This document shows, in pieces, positions 7,467 through 16,393 of a DNA stretch of 64,000 bases. The notes beneath the pieces are model-generated. The model saw only the letters and a program-made list of their open reading frames with translations. It did no database searches and was not told the DNA's origin. The translations under genes were made by a program, and so were the position numbers. Source of the stretch: Pseudomonas sp. MF4836 (GTDB lineage: Bacteria; Pseudomonadota; Gammaproteobacteria; Pseudomonadales; Pseudomonadaceae); contig NZ_MVOL01000022.1 in the NCBI RefSeq assembly GCF_002018875.1, positions 1-64,000 of the forward strand, in the 5' to 3' direction. Within the stretch, counting starts at the first letter, position 1, and every line of letters starts with the position of its first letter.

Positions 7467-10099
7467 GGGTTGGGGCCCAGGAGGTGGCTCATGGCGGTTT
7501 TGAGTTTCATCGGGCGCACGGGTTTGTGCATGAGGGTGTGGCCCAGCTCGCGGATTTGCTGCTTGAGTTCGTTGCTGTAGTTGGCGGTGATCATCAGTGC
7601 CGGGACCGGCGACGCACGGCGGGCGTTGATCCGGGCCACGGCGTCGACGCCGTTCTGGTCGTTGTCCAGGTGATAGTCGGCGATCAGCAGGTCGGCTTCG
7701 GCGTGGTAGTTATCGACCTGACGCGCCAGGTCCTGCTCGGACAAGGCGGTCACCACCCGGCAACCCCAGCCTTCGAGCAGGGTGCGCATGCCGGCGCAGA
7801 TCGCCGCGTCGTTATCCAGCACCCACACCCGCGCGCCCCGCAGCCGTTCGAGCATCGGTTCGCTCATGTTCAGGCTGGGCAGGGCCTTGGGCGCGGTGGC
7901 GCTGAGGGGCACTTCGACGGCGAACATCGACCCCCTGCCCGGCCACGAGCGCACCCGTATCCGGTGGCCGAGGATGCCGGCGATTTTCTCCACGATCGCC
8001 AGCCCCAGGCCCAGCCCGCGATCCTGGTCCGGGCGCTGTACATCGCCGCGCTTGAACTCCTGGAAGATTTCCTCGAGACGGTTTTCCGCGATGCCCATGC
8101 CGCTGTCCCACACCTCGATCGACAGCCGCTGGCGCTGGCGCCGGCAGCCGAGCACCACGCGCCCGCTGCGGGTGTAGCGAATGGCATTGCTCAGCAGGTT
8201 GCGCAGGATCCGCGCCAGCAACTGGATGTCGCTGCGCACCAGTGCCGAGCAGCCGACAAAATGCAGCTCCAGGCCTTCGCTGCGCGCCACCTGGGCGTAT
8301 TCCACCGCCAGGTTGTCCAGCAGCTCGCTGAGGGCGAACGGCGCGATGTCGGCCTTGATCACCCCGGCATCGAGCTTGGAAATATCCACCAGGGTCCCCA
8401 GCAGGTTTTCCACGTCCTCCAGGGAATTGCTGACATTGCGCACCAGCACCTGGCAGGCCTGGGGCTCGCGCCGCTCCAGCAGCGCGCTGGTGAACAGCCG
8501 CGCCGCGTTCAGGGGTTGCAGCAGGTCATGGCTGACCGCCGCGAGGAATTTGGTTTTCGACAGGTTGGCCTGCTCCGCTTCCAGCTTGGCTTCCCGCAGG
8601 CGCGATTCGACCCGGCTGCGCTCGTCGATTTCCCGCAGCAGCTGCTGGTTGAGGGTGGTCAATTCCGCGGTGCGTTCCCGGACCCGCAGCTCCAGGTTCT
8701 GATAGGCCTGGTGCAGCGCCTCGGCGGTGCGCCGGCGTTCGGTGATGTCGCGGATCAGCACGAAAATCCCCACCACCTCACCCGTGGCCAGGCGGTTGGG
8801 CACGTAGGAGCGCAGCATGTAGCGCTCCTGGTTATTGATGTTGGTTTCCGGGAACTCGAAGGTCACGCTCTCCCCGGCCAGGGCCCGCGCCACGTAGGAC
8901 TCCAGGCGCTGGTAGTGCTGTTCGCTGTGGACCTCGCGCAGGCTCTGGCCGAGCATCACCCCGCGCGGCCAGCAGTACCATTCCTCGTAGACCTTGTTGG
9001 TGAATTCGTAGACCAGGTCCGCGTTGAGGTAGGCGATCAGCGCCGGTACATGGTCGGTGATCAGGCGGATCCAACGCTCGCTTTCGCTCAGGGCCTCGGC
9101 GTGCTGGTAGCGCTCGGTGATGTCGGTGAAGGTGTTGACGAAACCGCCGGTGGGCAGCGGATGGGTGCGGATTTCCAGCATGCGCCCGTCGTACAGGCGC
9201 TGCTCGCATTCATGGATCACCCGCCCGTTGCTGTCGCGGCTGGCGGGGGTCAGCAGGCTCAGTTCGCTGTCGGCGATGACCTCGGCGAATGGCCGGTGGG
9301 CCGCCACCGGGGCCAGGCCGCTGAGCTCCAGGAAGCGCCGGTTCCACAGTTCAAGGATGCCCTCGGCGTTGACCATGGCCACGCCCTGGGACAGGTTGTC
9401 CACCGCCCGCTGCAGCAGGTGGGATTTTTGCGCCACCGCCTGCTCCCGACGCAGGGTTTCGCTGAGCTTGACCTCGGTGATGTCGGTGAACAGGATCACC
9501 CGCCCGCCCTCCAGGGTCGGCCGTTCGCTGATCTGCAACCAGCGCCCGTCCTGCAAGCGATACAGCAAGTGTTCGTCACCATGACCCCGAGGTTCTTCGC
9601 TGAACATCCCGGTGCTGGTCATCAGCCGCTTGACTTCGGCCAGGCGCATGCCGGCCATGATCCGAACTCGGCTGTTGCTCCAGAACGCCTTGAACCGGCT
9701 GTTGAACAGCACGATGCGCTGCTCTTCGTCGAACAGCACAAAGGCGTCGGAAATACTCTCAATGGCATCGATCAGATACTGATGGGCGGTCTCGGCCCGC
9801 AGCCGCGCCTCGCTCAACAGGCGGTTGCCGGCCTTGAGCTCGGCCATGGCCTGGTTCAGCGCATCGGTGCGCTCGCGCACCTGTTCGGCCAACACCACCG
9901 AATGCTGGAACGCCGCGTAGGGGTCGTTGCCCCGGGTGACCCCGGATTCGACCCGCTCGATCAGCGCGGCGTTGATCCGCCGCAGTTTGCGGTTCTCTTC
10001 TGCAAGCCGCGTGACCTGGGCTTGCAGCTCAGCGGCTGGCGGGGGTTCGGCTGCGGGCAATGGCAACCCCGGTAAAGGTCTGGTTGATATGCATGCCAT
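7463..10099 (-). CDS. nahK: NahK/ErcS'-like hybrid multi-PAS histidine kinase
   Basis: Cytoplasmic hybrid kinase of 878 aa without membrane helices. Order: N-terminal coiled coil (about 24-55), PAS-like domains (about 105-210, 228-330, 340-455), a coiled linker, HisKA with H524 (AAVSHDLLQPLNA), an ATPase domain (NLLSNAIRY, DSGMGI, GLGLGLAIVEK), and a C-terminal receiver with D808 (LLIADYHLD). It follows nosP and overlaps it by 71 bp; the chosen ATG has CGGAG about 9 nt upstream. In P. aeruginosa the equivalent kinase (PA1976) is inhibited by NO-bound NosP and feeds HptB, linking nitric oxide to biofilm behaviour, and has also been tied to ethanol oxidation control. Same role here is by homology of order and domains. 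Confidence 0.85.
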   Translation of the reverse strand: MACISTRPLPGLPLPAAEPPPAAELQAQVTRLAEENRKLRRINAALIERVESGVTRGNDPYAAFQHSVVLAEQVRERTDALNQAMAELKAGNRLLSEARLRAETAHQYLIDAIESISDAFVLFDEEQRIVLFNSRFKAFWSNSRVRIMAGMRLAEVKRLMTSTGMFSEEPRGHGDEHLLYRLQDGRWLQISERPTLEGGRVILFTDITEVKLSETLRREQAVAQKSHLLQRAVDNLSQGVAMVNAEGILELWNRRFLELSGLAPVAAHRPFAEVIADSELSLLTPASRDSNGRVIHECEQRLYDGRMLEIRTHPLPTGGFVNTFTDITERYQHAEALSESERWIRLITDHVPALIAYLNADLVYEFTNKVYEEWYCWPRGVMLGQSLREVHSEQHYQRLESYVARALAGESVTFEFPETNINNQERYMLRSYVPNRLATGEVVGIFVLIRDITERRRTAEALHQAYQNLELRVRERTAELTTLNQQLLREIDERSRVESRLREAKLEAEQANLSKTKFLAAVSHDLLQPLNAARLFTSALLERREPQACQVLVRNVSNSLEDVENLLGTLVDISKLDAGVIKADIAPFALSELLDNLAVEYAQVARSEGLELHFVGCSALVRSDIQLLARILRNLLSNAIRYTRSGRVVLGCRRQRQRLSIEVWDSGMGIAENRLEEIFQEFKRGDVQRPDQDRGLGLGLAIVEKIAGILGHRIRVRSWPGRGSMFAVEVPLSATAPKALPSLNMSEPMLERLRGARVWVLDNDAAICAGMRTLLEGWGCRVVTALSEQDLARQVDNYHAEADLLIADYHLDNDQNGVDAVARINARRASPVPALMITANYSNELKQQIRELGHTLMHKPVRPMKLKTAMSHLLGPNP

Positions 10100-11192
10100 T
10101 GAACTGTTCTCCGTAGGTGTTGAACCCCATCACCCGCTGCTCGCGCAAAAAGGCCCCGATCTCGTCCAGGCTGCCGCGGTCTTCGAGCTCCAGTCGACGC
10201 AAAAAGCAGTCACAGCCGATGGTCAGCAACAGCCCGCCCAGGCGCTGTTGCAGGCCGTCGAACAGCGCTTGCAGGTTGGGCAGCAACGGCCCAGGGGTCA
10301 TGGCCGTGAGGACGATGCCGTTTTCCACCGCGCAGTAAAAACTCAGGCTCAGGTCCGGGTGCACCTGTTGCACCGCGCGCACGTAGTAGTGCTGGTTGAT
10401 GCGCACCGCCAGCGGGTGGGCGGCGAATACCCGGTGGTCGAGTTCGGCCACCGGCACCCCGATCAGCCTCGCGTATTCCTCGGCGGCCGGCTCCGCGTTG
10501 AGTTCGTAGACCCGGCGCAAGCTGCTGTCGACGCCGGTGACCACCAGTTTTTCTTCCCGCGGCAGGATGTGGTGGGTGGTGAACACCTCGAAATCCAGCC
10601 AGGTATTGACCAGCACCACCACCGCCGCGCCGCTGTGGAACTCGCCGCCGAAGTAGACATGGGTGTGGGTCAGGTAATTGTCGTCGCCGGCCGAGCCGCC
10701 GAAATGCGGGATATCCCCCAGGGCCGCACTCAGCGCCGCCAGGACCATTTCTTCGCGGCTGGACAAGCCATCGAGCAGGGTCAGGGCAAAGCTGTTGCCC
10801 TTGATCGGCGCCAGGGTGTTGCTGCGACAGTCGCTGACCAGGCGCTCGACCATCTGCTGGGCGTCGATCAGGCTGAAGTGCTCCATCTGGTCGATCAGCT
10901 CGGTGGCGATGGAAAAGTGCCGGTGGTCAAAGCCGATCGCAGTCACGCAATTGCGCCCGTAGCCTTGGGGGGTGATCTCCCCGGCGCTGGTGCAGCCCAC
11001 CAGGCGGATCCCGCCAAAACCCTGATGCAGGGCCTGGCCCAGGGCCTGCAGGTCATATTCGGCCGAACAGAAAAACAGCACGAACCCCAGGTGCGGGTGC
11101 AACAGCTGCCGCGCCAGCTCCTGGGCGACCTGCTGCACATCGGTGGCCTGGGACATCGCGCTGACGACACCCTCGCTCTGGGCTTGTTGCAT
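10029..11192 (-). CDS. nosP: NosP-like FIST-domain nitric-oxide sensor
   Basis: Cytoplasmic 387-aa protein with FIST_N (about 30-225) and FIST_C (about 240-370) features, including the region around VGCTSAGEITPQGYG and the C-terminal VMGFNTYGEQFNG. NosP of P. aeruginosa (PA1975) is a haem-binding NO sensor co-transcribed with nahK, the same arrangement as here. The ATG at 11190-11192 has a strong GGGAGG site 5 nt upstream; a start 11 codons earlier lacks one. The 3' end overlaps the nahK start by 71 bp. Confidence 0.83.
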   Translation of the reverse strand: MQQAQSEGVVSAMSQATDVQQVAQELARQLLHPHLGFVLFFCSAEYDLQALGQALHQGFGGIRLVGCTSAGEITPQGYGRNCVTAIGFDHRHFSIATELIDQMEHFSLIDAQQMVERLVSDCRSNTLAPIKGNSFALTLLDGLSSREEMVLAALSAALGDIPHFGGSAGDDNYLTHTHVYFGGEFHSGAAVVVLVNTWLDFEVFTTHHILPREEKLVVTGVDSSLRRVYELNAEPAAEEYARLIGVPVAELDHRVFAAHPLAVRINQHYYVRAVQQVHPDLSLSFYCAVENGIVLTAMTPGPLLPNLQALFDGLQQRLGGLLLTIGCDCFLRRLELEDRGSLDEIGAFLREQRVMGFNTYGEQFNGMHINQTFTGVAIARSRTPASR

Positions 11193-11367
11193 CTTCGCCT
11201 CCCGCGGGTGCGCTGTATGAGGCATGAGTGTACGAAGTCACCCGCGCCCGACGAATGCTACTTGGGTAGTGGGTGGGCGCTTCAATGGGATGAGACGCCG
11301 ACCGCCGGCGCCAGGCAGACGGCCCGGGCCACGCCGCGATGCGCACGGCGGGATCCGGGCCAGGGGG

Positions 11368-12552
11368 TTACCAGGTGAGGACTGCGCCGACGGCGAAGGT
11401 GTCGGTGTTTTCGTTCTGGGCGCTGGTGTCGTGGCCATCGATCTCGAACTGGTTGTACTCGGCCACCAGCTTGAGGTTGTCGTTGATGTCGTGGAACAGC
11501 GCGATGCCGCGGGTTTCATAGTCGGCGCCGCTGCCGACCACGCCGTTGCCGTCGTCACGGGTCTTGCCATAGGACAGGGCCAGGCGGTTCTTGCCGAGTT
11601 TGTACGAGCCCTGCAGCAGGTAGCCGTTACTGTCGACATTGCGCAGCGTGGCTTCGCCGGCGTTGTTGGTGAAGAACGGGTTGATGCCCTTGGCCTGGAA
11701 CCCCGAGCCGGTCAGGGACAAGCCGCCCATCTTGGCTTGCACCCCATAGCCCAGGCCCTTGGAGGTGACTGACTTGACCGTGGAGTCGGTGTTGTCCGAG
11801 CTCTGGTAACTGCCGTTGAGCCAGCTGTAGACCTTGGCCCCGCCCAGATCGAACTGGTAGGTGATCTCGCTCTCGGTGCGCGGGTTCTCCTGGTAGGCCT
11901 TGCCGGTCGGGCTGCTGTCGTTGGTGTCCACCGGGTCCATGATCCCCACCGCGACCCGCAGGCCGTCCATTACCGGGGTGCGATAGGTGATCTGCGAGGT
12001 CGGGAACGGGTACGGGTAGCCGCTGCCGATATTGCCGAACGACACCCCGCCCCCATCCACCAGGCCCAGGCTGTCGCTGACCTGGCCGTAACCGGCGAGC
12101 AGTTCATCGAGCAGGATGTTGGACCGGGCGAACAGCCCGAAGTCCTTGCCGATCAGCACCTCGCCCCACTCCGGGTTGGCCACGGTGCCGTAGAACTGGC
12201 GCACGTCGATGGCGGTGTCGGTGCCGTTGGTTTCACTGTCGTTGATGGGCACCCAGAACGAGGCGCGGGCCCCGAGTTTCAAGTCGTCCACCTGCTTGCC
12301 CATGTTGAAGCCCAGGTAGTTGGGCAAAAAGCCCATCTTGACCCGTGCCTGGCGCCGGTCGTACTGATCGCCGGCACGGTCGACATCGCTGTTGACGTAG
12401 AAGGCGTTGATGTAGCCGTCGGTGGAAAAGGTGGTCTGGTCCTTGTCGTACAGCATGATCTCGGCCTCGGCGATGGTGCTCAGGCCGAGGGTCGAAAAGC
12501 CGGCGATCAGGGCCGGCAGGAAAGACTGCCGCAAATTCTTATTGTTATGCAT
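11368..12552 (-). CDS. Outer-membrane porin (Gram-negative porin family)
   Basis: Porin of 394 aa: signal peptide 1-30 (ending IAEA), a beta-strand-rich body with alternating aromatic residues and conserved porin features (RQARVKMGFLPNYLGF, WGEVLIGKDFGLF), and a C-terminal strand ending in W. It probably passes small hydrophilic nutrients through the outer membrane; its substrate is not evident. TTATTGTT (12539-12546), read as AACAATAA in the mRNA, lies in codons 3-5, so Hfq/Crc could repress it. It is preceded on the same strand by dpkA with about 200 bp between; its own promoter is likely. Confidence 0.85.
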   Translation of the reverse strand: MHNNKNLRQSFLPALIAGFSTLGLSTIAEAEIMLYDKDQTTFSTDGYINAFYVNSDVDRAGDQYDRRQARVKMGFLPNYLGFNMGKQVDDLKLGARASFWVPINDSETNGTDTAIDVRQFYGTVANPEWGEVLIGKDFGLFARSNILLDELLAGYGQVSDSLGLVDGGGVSFGNIGSGYPYPFPTSQITYRTPVMDGLRVAVGIMDPVDTNDSSPTGKAYQENPRTESEITYQFDLGGAKVYSWLNGSYQSSDNTDSTVKSVTSKGLGYGVQAKMGGLSLTGSGFQAKGINPFFTNNAGEATLRNVDSNGYLLQGSYKLGKNRLALSYGKTRDDGNGVVGSGADYETRGIALFHDINDNLKLVAEYNQFEIDGHDTSAQNENTDTFAVGAVLTW

Positions 12553-12756
12553 GGCGCGCTCCGCAAACGGGGGACGAGATGTCGGAGGCGATTATCAAAA
12601 GGACCTGCGGCCAGGCCCATGCTGCCTTGGCGCTGAATGGCGGCTGCTTTGGAGTGGCTGGCAGGGCCCGGCAAACTCGACGTAAGACCGGACCGCTACC
12701 GGGAGCAAAACTTAAGGCCTACAAGCCCCGGCCCGAGAGGATGAACGACTTGCGGC

Positions 12757-13788
12757 TCAACCCGCCAACTGGCGCAACTTGGCCAGCTCGGCAGCGGCCA
12801 GGGGGATCCCGTGCTCGCGGGCCTGGGCGCGGCTGCGATAACGGCGGTCGCCCGGCAGGCGCTCCAGGCCTACCGCCTGCATCTGCCGCACCAGCTCGTC
12901 ACTGCGGCTGGCAAAGCGCCCGCCCCCGGATTTGCTCGGGTCGATGACGATCAGCAACTGGCCGGTCCAGGGGGTTTGCGCGCCGGGGTGTTGGGACCAG
13001 TCGAACTCAAAGGAGAAGTTGCCGCCGGTCAGCGCCGCGGCCAGCAGCTCGACCATCATCGACAGCGCCGAGCCCTTGTGCCCGCCAAACGGCAGCAGGG
13101 CGCCACCGTCGAGAATCGCCTTGGGGTCGCAGGTCGGCTGGCCCTGGCGATCGACGCCCATGCCCGGCGGCAGCTGCTCGCCCTGGCGCGCGGCGATTTG
13201 CACATCGCCATGGGCGATGGCGCTGGTGGCCAGGTCGAACACAATCGGGTCGGCCCCGGCGCGTGGCGCAGCAAAGGCAATCGGGTTGGTGCCGAACAGC
13301 GGCCGCTGGGCGCCGTGGGGCACCACGCAGGTCATGCTGTTGACCACGCTCAGGGCCACCAGGCCGGCTTCGGCAAAGGGCTCGACGTCGGGCCAGAGCG
13401 CGGCGAAGTGGTGGGAATTGCGAATCGCCAGCACCGCGATCCCGGCACTGCGCGCCTTCTCGATCAGGGCCTCGCGGGCCGCGGCCAGGGCCGGCTGGGC
13501 AAAGCCGTTGGCCGCATCCACGGCTATAAAACCGCTGGCCACATCCTCCACCACCGGCCGCGCCTGGCCATCGACCCAGCCGCTGGCCAGGGACGCCAGG
13601 TAACCCGGGATGCGAAACACCCCATGGCTGTGGGAGCCGTCGCGTTGCGCCCGGGCGCAGTTGTCGGCCAGTACCTGCGCGACCTCGGGGCTGGTGCCGT
13701 GGCGCAGGAAAATGCGCTGCAACAACTGGGTCAATTCGGACAGCTCAAGGTGCTCGATTTCGGCGTGCACGGGGGTGGCTTCGGACAT
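12757..13788 (-). CDS. dpkA: DpkA-like delta1-piperideine-2-carboxylate reductase (Ldh family)
   Basis: Malate/L-lactate dehydrogenase-family reductase of 343 aa. Typical features are RAQRDGSHSHGVFRIPGY near the N-terminus, AIRNSHHFAALWPDVEPFAEAG in the middle, GTNPIAFAAPR, and GGHKGSALSMMVELLAAAL towards the C-terminus. In P. putida this enzyme converts cyclic imines from D-lysine (and D-proline) to L-pipecolate (or L-proline) with NADPH. The next genes reproduce the P. putida D-lysine locus (RpiR regulator, ABC transporter, amaD). I start at the ATG at 13786-13788; the open frame extends upstream through the promoter region. AATAACAA (minus strand, 13806-13813) lies just upstream of the binding site. 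The D-lysine aminotransferase amaC, its usual neighbour, is not beside it. Confidence 0.85.
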   Translation of the reverse strand: MSEATPVHAEIEHLELSELTQLLQRIFLRHGTSPEVAQVLADNCARAQRDGSHSHGVFRIPGYLASLASGWVDGQARPVVEDVASGFIAVDAANGFAQPALAAAREALIEKARSAGIAVLAIRNSHHFAALWPDVEPFAEAGLVALSVVNSMTCVVPHGAQRPLFGTNPIAFAAPRAGADPIVFDLATSAIAHGDVQIAARQGEQLPPGMGVDRQGQPTCDPKAILDGGALLPFGGHKGSALSMMVELLAAALTGGNFSFEFDWSQHPGAQTPWTGQLLIVIDPSKSGGGRFASRSDELVRQMQAVGLERLPGDRRYRSRAQAREHGIPLAAAELAKLRQLAG

Positions 13789-13847
13789 CGCAGGCTCCGG
13801 TGGAGTTGTTATTGGAAGTGGCCTGACTATCGCGTCACGCCAGTTAT

Positions 13848-13872
13848 CTGTCAAACATTGACTTAATGACAG
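13848..13872. promoter_or_regulatory. Inverted repeat CTGTCA-N13-TGACAG, candidate RpiR operator
   Basis: In the 133-bp divergent region between dpkA and the RpiR-type gene, CTGTCA (13848-13853) and TGACAG (13867-13872) form a perfect inverted repeat. AAACATT occurs inside it and again just downstream. Position and symmetry fit an operator for the adjacent regulator controlling both directions. Confidence 0.4.
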
Positions 13873-13921
13873 AAAACATTCATTTTCCACTCCACGCGCT
13901 GTCCAACCACAGGAATTCGCC

Positions 13922-14797
13922 GTGAGCCAGCCCATCAAACAACGCCTTGAAAGCAGTCTGTCGAGCGCCACCGCTTCGGGCCGGGCCATTGCCAGCTACA
14001 TGCTGGCCAACCTCTACGAGCTGCCCTTCCAGACCGCCGCCGACATTGCCGACAAGCTCGGCGTCAGCGAATCCAGCGTTGGGCGTTTCTGCCGCGCCAT
14101 CGGTTACAGCCACTTCAAAGACCTGAAAAACGACCTGAAAAATGACCTCGGCGAAGGCCCGTGGCTGGTCGGCGATCGGTTGCAGGAATTTCGCCAGCAG
14201 CCGAACCAGGCGCCCCAGGGTTTGCCGCGCAGCTTCGAGCTGGAAGTCGGCGCCCTGATGAAAGTCTATGAATACAGCCTGACCCCGGCCTGGATCACCG
14301 TGGCCCAGCGCCTGGCCACCCGGCGCAAGGTGTTTGTCGCCGGGTTCCAGACCGAGCGTGGTATCGCCGCGTCCATGGTCCACCTGCTGCAGTACCTGCG
14401 CGATGACGTGCACCTGGTGGACGGTGCCGCCGGGCATTACGCCGAGGTGCTGCTGAGCCAGCCGGGGGATTGCGCCCTGGTGGTGTTCGAGGCCCGGCGC
14501 TATTCGCGCCACGCCCTGCATCTGTGCCGCAAGGCCCGTGAGGCCGGGATCGCGGTGACCCTGGTCACCGACACGTTCTGCGATTGGGCCGAGCAGAACG
14601 CCGATGAAGTGTTCCGCGTGCCCACCGAGTTCAACCTGTTCTGGGAGTCCACCGCAGCCATGCTGTCGCTGGTGCACCTGCTGGTGAACGAGGTGTGCAA
14701 GCAACTGGGCCCGGACGTCGAGCGCCGCCTGGAAGCCACCGCCGCCCTGCATAACGAGTTCGTGGGTTACACATCCTCTGCCAGACCAAAACAATAA
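13922..14797 (+). CDS. MurR/RpiR family transcriptional regulator
   Basis: Regulator of 291 aa: N-terminal HTH (about 5-80, with TAADIADKLGVSESSVGRFC) and a C-terminal SIS domain (about 120-260) of the sugar-phosphate-binding fold. The start is GTG at 13922 with AGGA 7 nt upstream. It is divergent from dpkA and immediately precedes the ABC transporter genes, so it probably controls D-lysine uptake and catabolism with a pathway intermediate as effector, as presumed for the homologous P. putida gene. The stop codon overlaps an AACAATAA element preceding the next gene. Confidence 0.85.
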   Translation: MSQPIKQRLESSLSSATASGRAIASYMLANLYELPFQTAADIADKLGVSESSVGRFCRAIGYSHFKDLKNDLKNDLGEGPWLVGDRLQEFRQQPNQAPQGLPRSFELEVGALMKVYEYSLTPAWITVAQRLATRRKVFVAGFQTERGIAASMVHLLQYLRDDVHLVDGAAGHYAEVLLSQPGDCALVVFEARRYSRHALHLCRKAREAGIAVTLVTDTFCDWAEQNADEVFRVPTEFNLFWESTAAMLSLVHLLVNEVCKQLGPDVERRLEATAALHNEFVGYTSSARPKQ

Positions 14798-14809
14798 TCG
14801 AGGTGCTAA

Positions 14810-15565
14810 ATGAAGAATGTCGTTCGCTTTGCCAGTGCATGTGCCATGGTCCTCGCCGGTGCTACCGGTGCCCAGGCTGAAGTCCTGAAAATCGCCACCG
14901 AAGGCGCCTACCCGCCCTTCAACTACGTCGACTCCGATAACAAGCTGCACGGCTTTGACGTCGACATCACCAACGCCCTGTGCGAACGCATGAAGGTCGA
15001 ATGCACCATCGTCGCCCAGGACTGGGAAGGCATCATCCCCGCGCTGCTGGCGAAGAAATACGACGCCGTGGTGGCCTCGATGATCGCCACCGACGAGCGC
15101 AAGAAGAAAATCGCCTTCACCAACCACTACTACCGCACCCCGCTGTCGGTCGCCGTGGCCAAGGACTCGGACATCACCGACGCCCAGACCAGCTTTAAAG
15201 GCCGCACCGTCGGCGCCCAGTCGTCCTCGACCCAGGCCATCTACGCCGAAGACCATTACGGCCCGGCCGGTGCCGACGTGAAGTTCTACCCGACCCTGGA
15301 CGAAGCCAACAGCGACCTGGCCGCCGGCCGTGTCGACGGCGTGATCGCCGACAAGTTTCCGCTGCTGGCCTGGGCCGAAACCGCCGGCAAGGACTGCTGC
15401 AAGATCATCGGTGACGTGCAAGGCACCACCGCCGACGCCTCGATCGCCGTGCGCAAGGAAGACAACGCCCTGCGCGAGCGCCTGAACAAGGCCCTGGACG
15501 AGATCGTGGCCGACGGCACCTACAAGAAGATCTCCAGCCGCTACTTCGCCTTCGATATCTACTGA
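14810..15565 (+). CDS. Polar amino-acid ABC transporter substrate-binding protein (lysine-type)
   Basis: Periplasmic binding protein of 251 aa with a 23-residue signal peptide (ending AQA-E). The mature part starts with LKIATEGAYPPFNYVD and contains DWEGIIPALLAKKYDA and ATDERKKKIAFT, typical of lysine/arginine/ornithine/histidine binding proteins. Context (dpkA, amaD) suggests D-lysine or related cationic amino acids. AACAATAA (14790-14797) precedes the GAGGTG binding site, a possible Hfq/Crc site. A strong hairpin follows the gene and may raise its dose over the membrane subunits. Confidence 0.87.
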   Translation: MKNVVRFASACAMVLAGATGAQAEVLKIATEGAYPPFNYVDSDNKLHGFDVDITNALCERMKVECTIVAQDWEGIIPALLAKKYDAVVASMIATDERKKKIAFTNHYYRTPLSVAVAKDSDITDAQTSFKGRTVGAQSSSTQAIYAEDHYGPAGADVKFYPTLDEANSDLAAGRVDGVIADKFPLLAWAETAGKDCCKIIGDVQGTTADASIAVRKEDNALRERLNKALDEIVADGTYKKISSRYFAFDIY

Positions 15566-15571
15566 CCGCCC

Positions 15572-15590
15572 CGGGCCGCGTGGCGGCCCG
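15572..15590 (+). terminator. Intra-operon hairpin after the binding-protein gene
   Basis: CGGGCCGC-GTG-GCGGCCCG forms a perfect 8-bp stem with a 3-nt loop seven bases after the stop codon, followed by CCTCTTTCG. There is no long T-run, so it is probably a partial terminator or an mRNA 3' stabiliser. Confidence 0.5.
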
Positions 15591-15673
15591 CCTCTTTCGA
15601 GTACCCCAGCCCTGCACTCACCCCCTGAGTGCGGCGCCGGCGTGCAGGCTCAATTTGTTCTGAGGGTTCGAGC

Positions 15674-16393
15674 ATGTTCGAACATCTGTCACTGTTATCG
15701 TTCGCCAGCGGCGGCTGGGGTTCGGCCTTGCTGGCCGGGGCCCTGGTCACCATCGCCCTGGCCCTGAGCTGCGTGCCCATCGGCCTGCCCCTGGGGCTCG
15801 CCGTCGCCCTGGCCGCCCGCTCGAAAAACCGCTGGGTGCGGGCCTGGGCCACCACCTTCTCCACCGTATTTCGCGGCCTGCCGGAGCTGTTGACCCTGCT
15901 GATCATCTACTACGGCTGCCAGATTGCTGCACAGAAGATCCTCGGCGCCATGGGCTACCCCGGCGAAGTGGCGATCAACACCTTCGTCGCCGCGATGATC
16001 GCCTTCAGCCTGGTGTTCGCCGCGTTCTCCAGCGAGATCTGGCTGGGCGCCTTCAAGACCATCTCCAAGGGCCAGTACGAAGCCGCCTCGGCCCTGAGCC
16101 TGTCGCGCCGTACCACCTTCACCAAGGTGGTGCTGCCGCAGTTGACCCGCATCGCCTTGCCGGGCCTGTCGAACAACTGGCTGTCACTGCTCAAGGACAC
16201 GTCCCTGGTCTCGACCATCTCCCTGGTGGACCTGATGCGCCAGACCAACCTGGCCGTCAGCGTGACCAAGGAACCGATGCTGTTCTACGCCGTGGCCTGC
16301 TTCGGCTATCTGTTTTTCTCGGCGTTGTCCGGGCAACTGTTCCGCTTCCTTGAGCAGTACTTCAACCGTCATCAACGGAGCGCGCGCCCATGA
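15674..16393 (+). CDS. Polar amino-acid ABC transporter permease
   Basis: Inner-membrane permease of 239 aa of the HisQ/HisM type, with about five helices and the EAA loop (YEAASALSLSRRTTFTKVVLPQ) in the C-terminal half, which contacts the ATPase. The start ATG at 15674 comes just before MFEHLSLLSF; the upstream in-frame extension is not supported by a binding site. It overlaps the next permease by ATGA. Both permeases, the binding protein and the ATPase at 18410 form one importer, interrupted by amaD, as in the P. putida D-lysine locus. Confidence 0.87.
   Translation: MFEHLSLLSFASGGWGSALLAGALVTIALALSCVPIGLPLGLAVALAARSKNRWVRAWATTFSTVFRGLPELLTLLIIYYGCQIAAQKILGAMGYPGEVAINTFVAAMIAFSLVFAAFSSEIWLGAFKTISKGQYEAASALSLSRRTTFTKVVLPQLTRIALPGLSNNWLSLLKDTSLVSTISLVDLMRQTNLAVSVTKEPMLFYAVACFGYLFFSALSGQLFRFLEQYFNRHQRSARP

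Noticed and set aside
7430..10075. 881-codon open frame on the + strand opposite nahK
   Set aside because: It mirrors nahK, has no known domain and is His/Gln/Gly-rich, the usual antisense artefact of GC-rich codons. Same for the long frames opposite acoAB (30420-32375), the ligase (41040-43028) and the TonB receptor (51655-53442).
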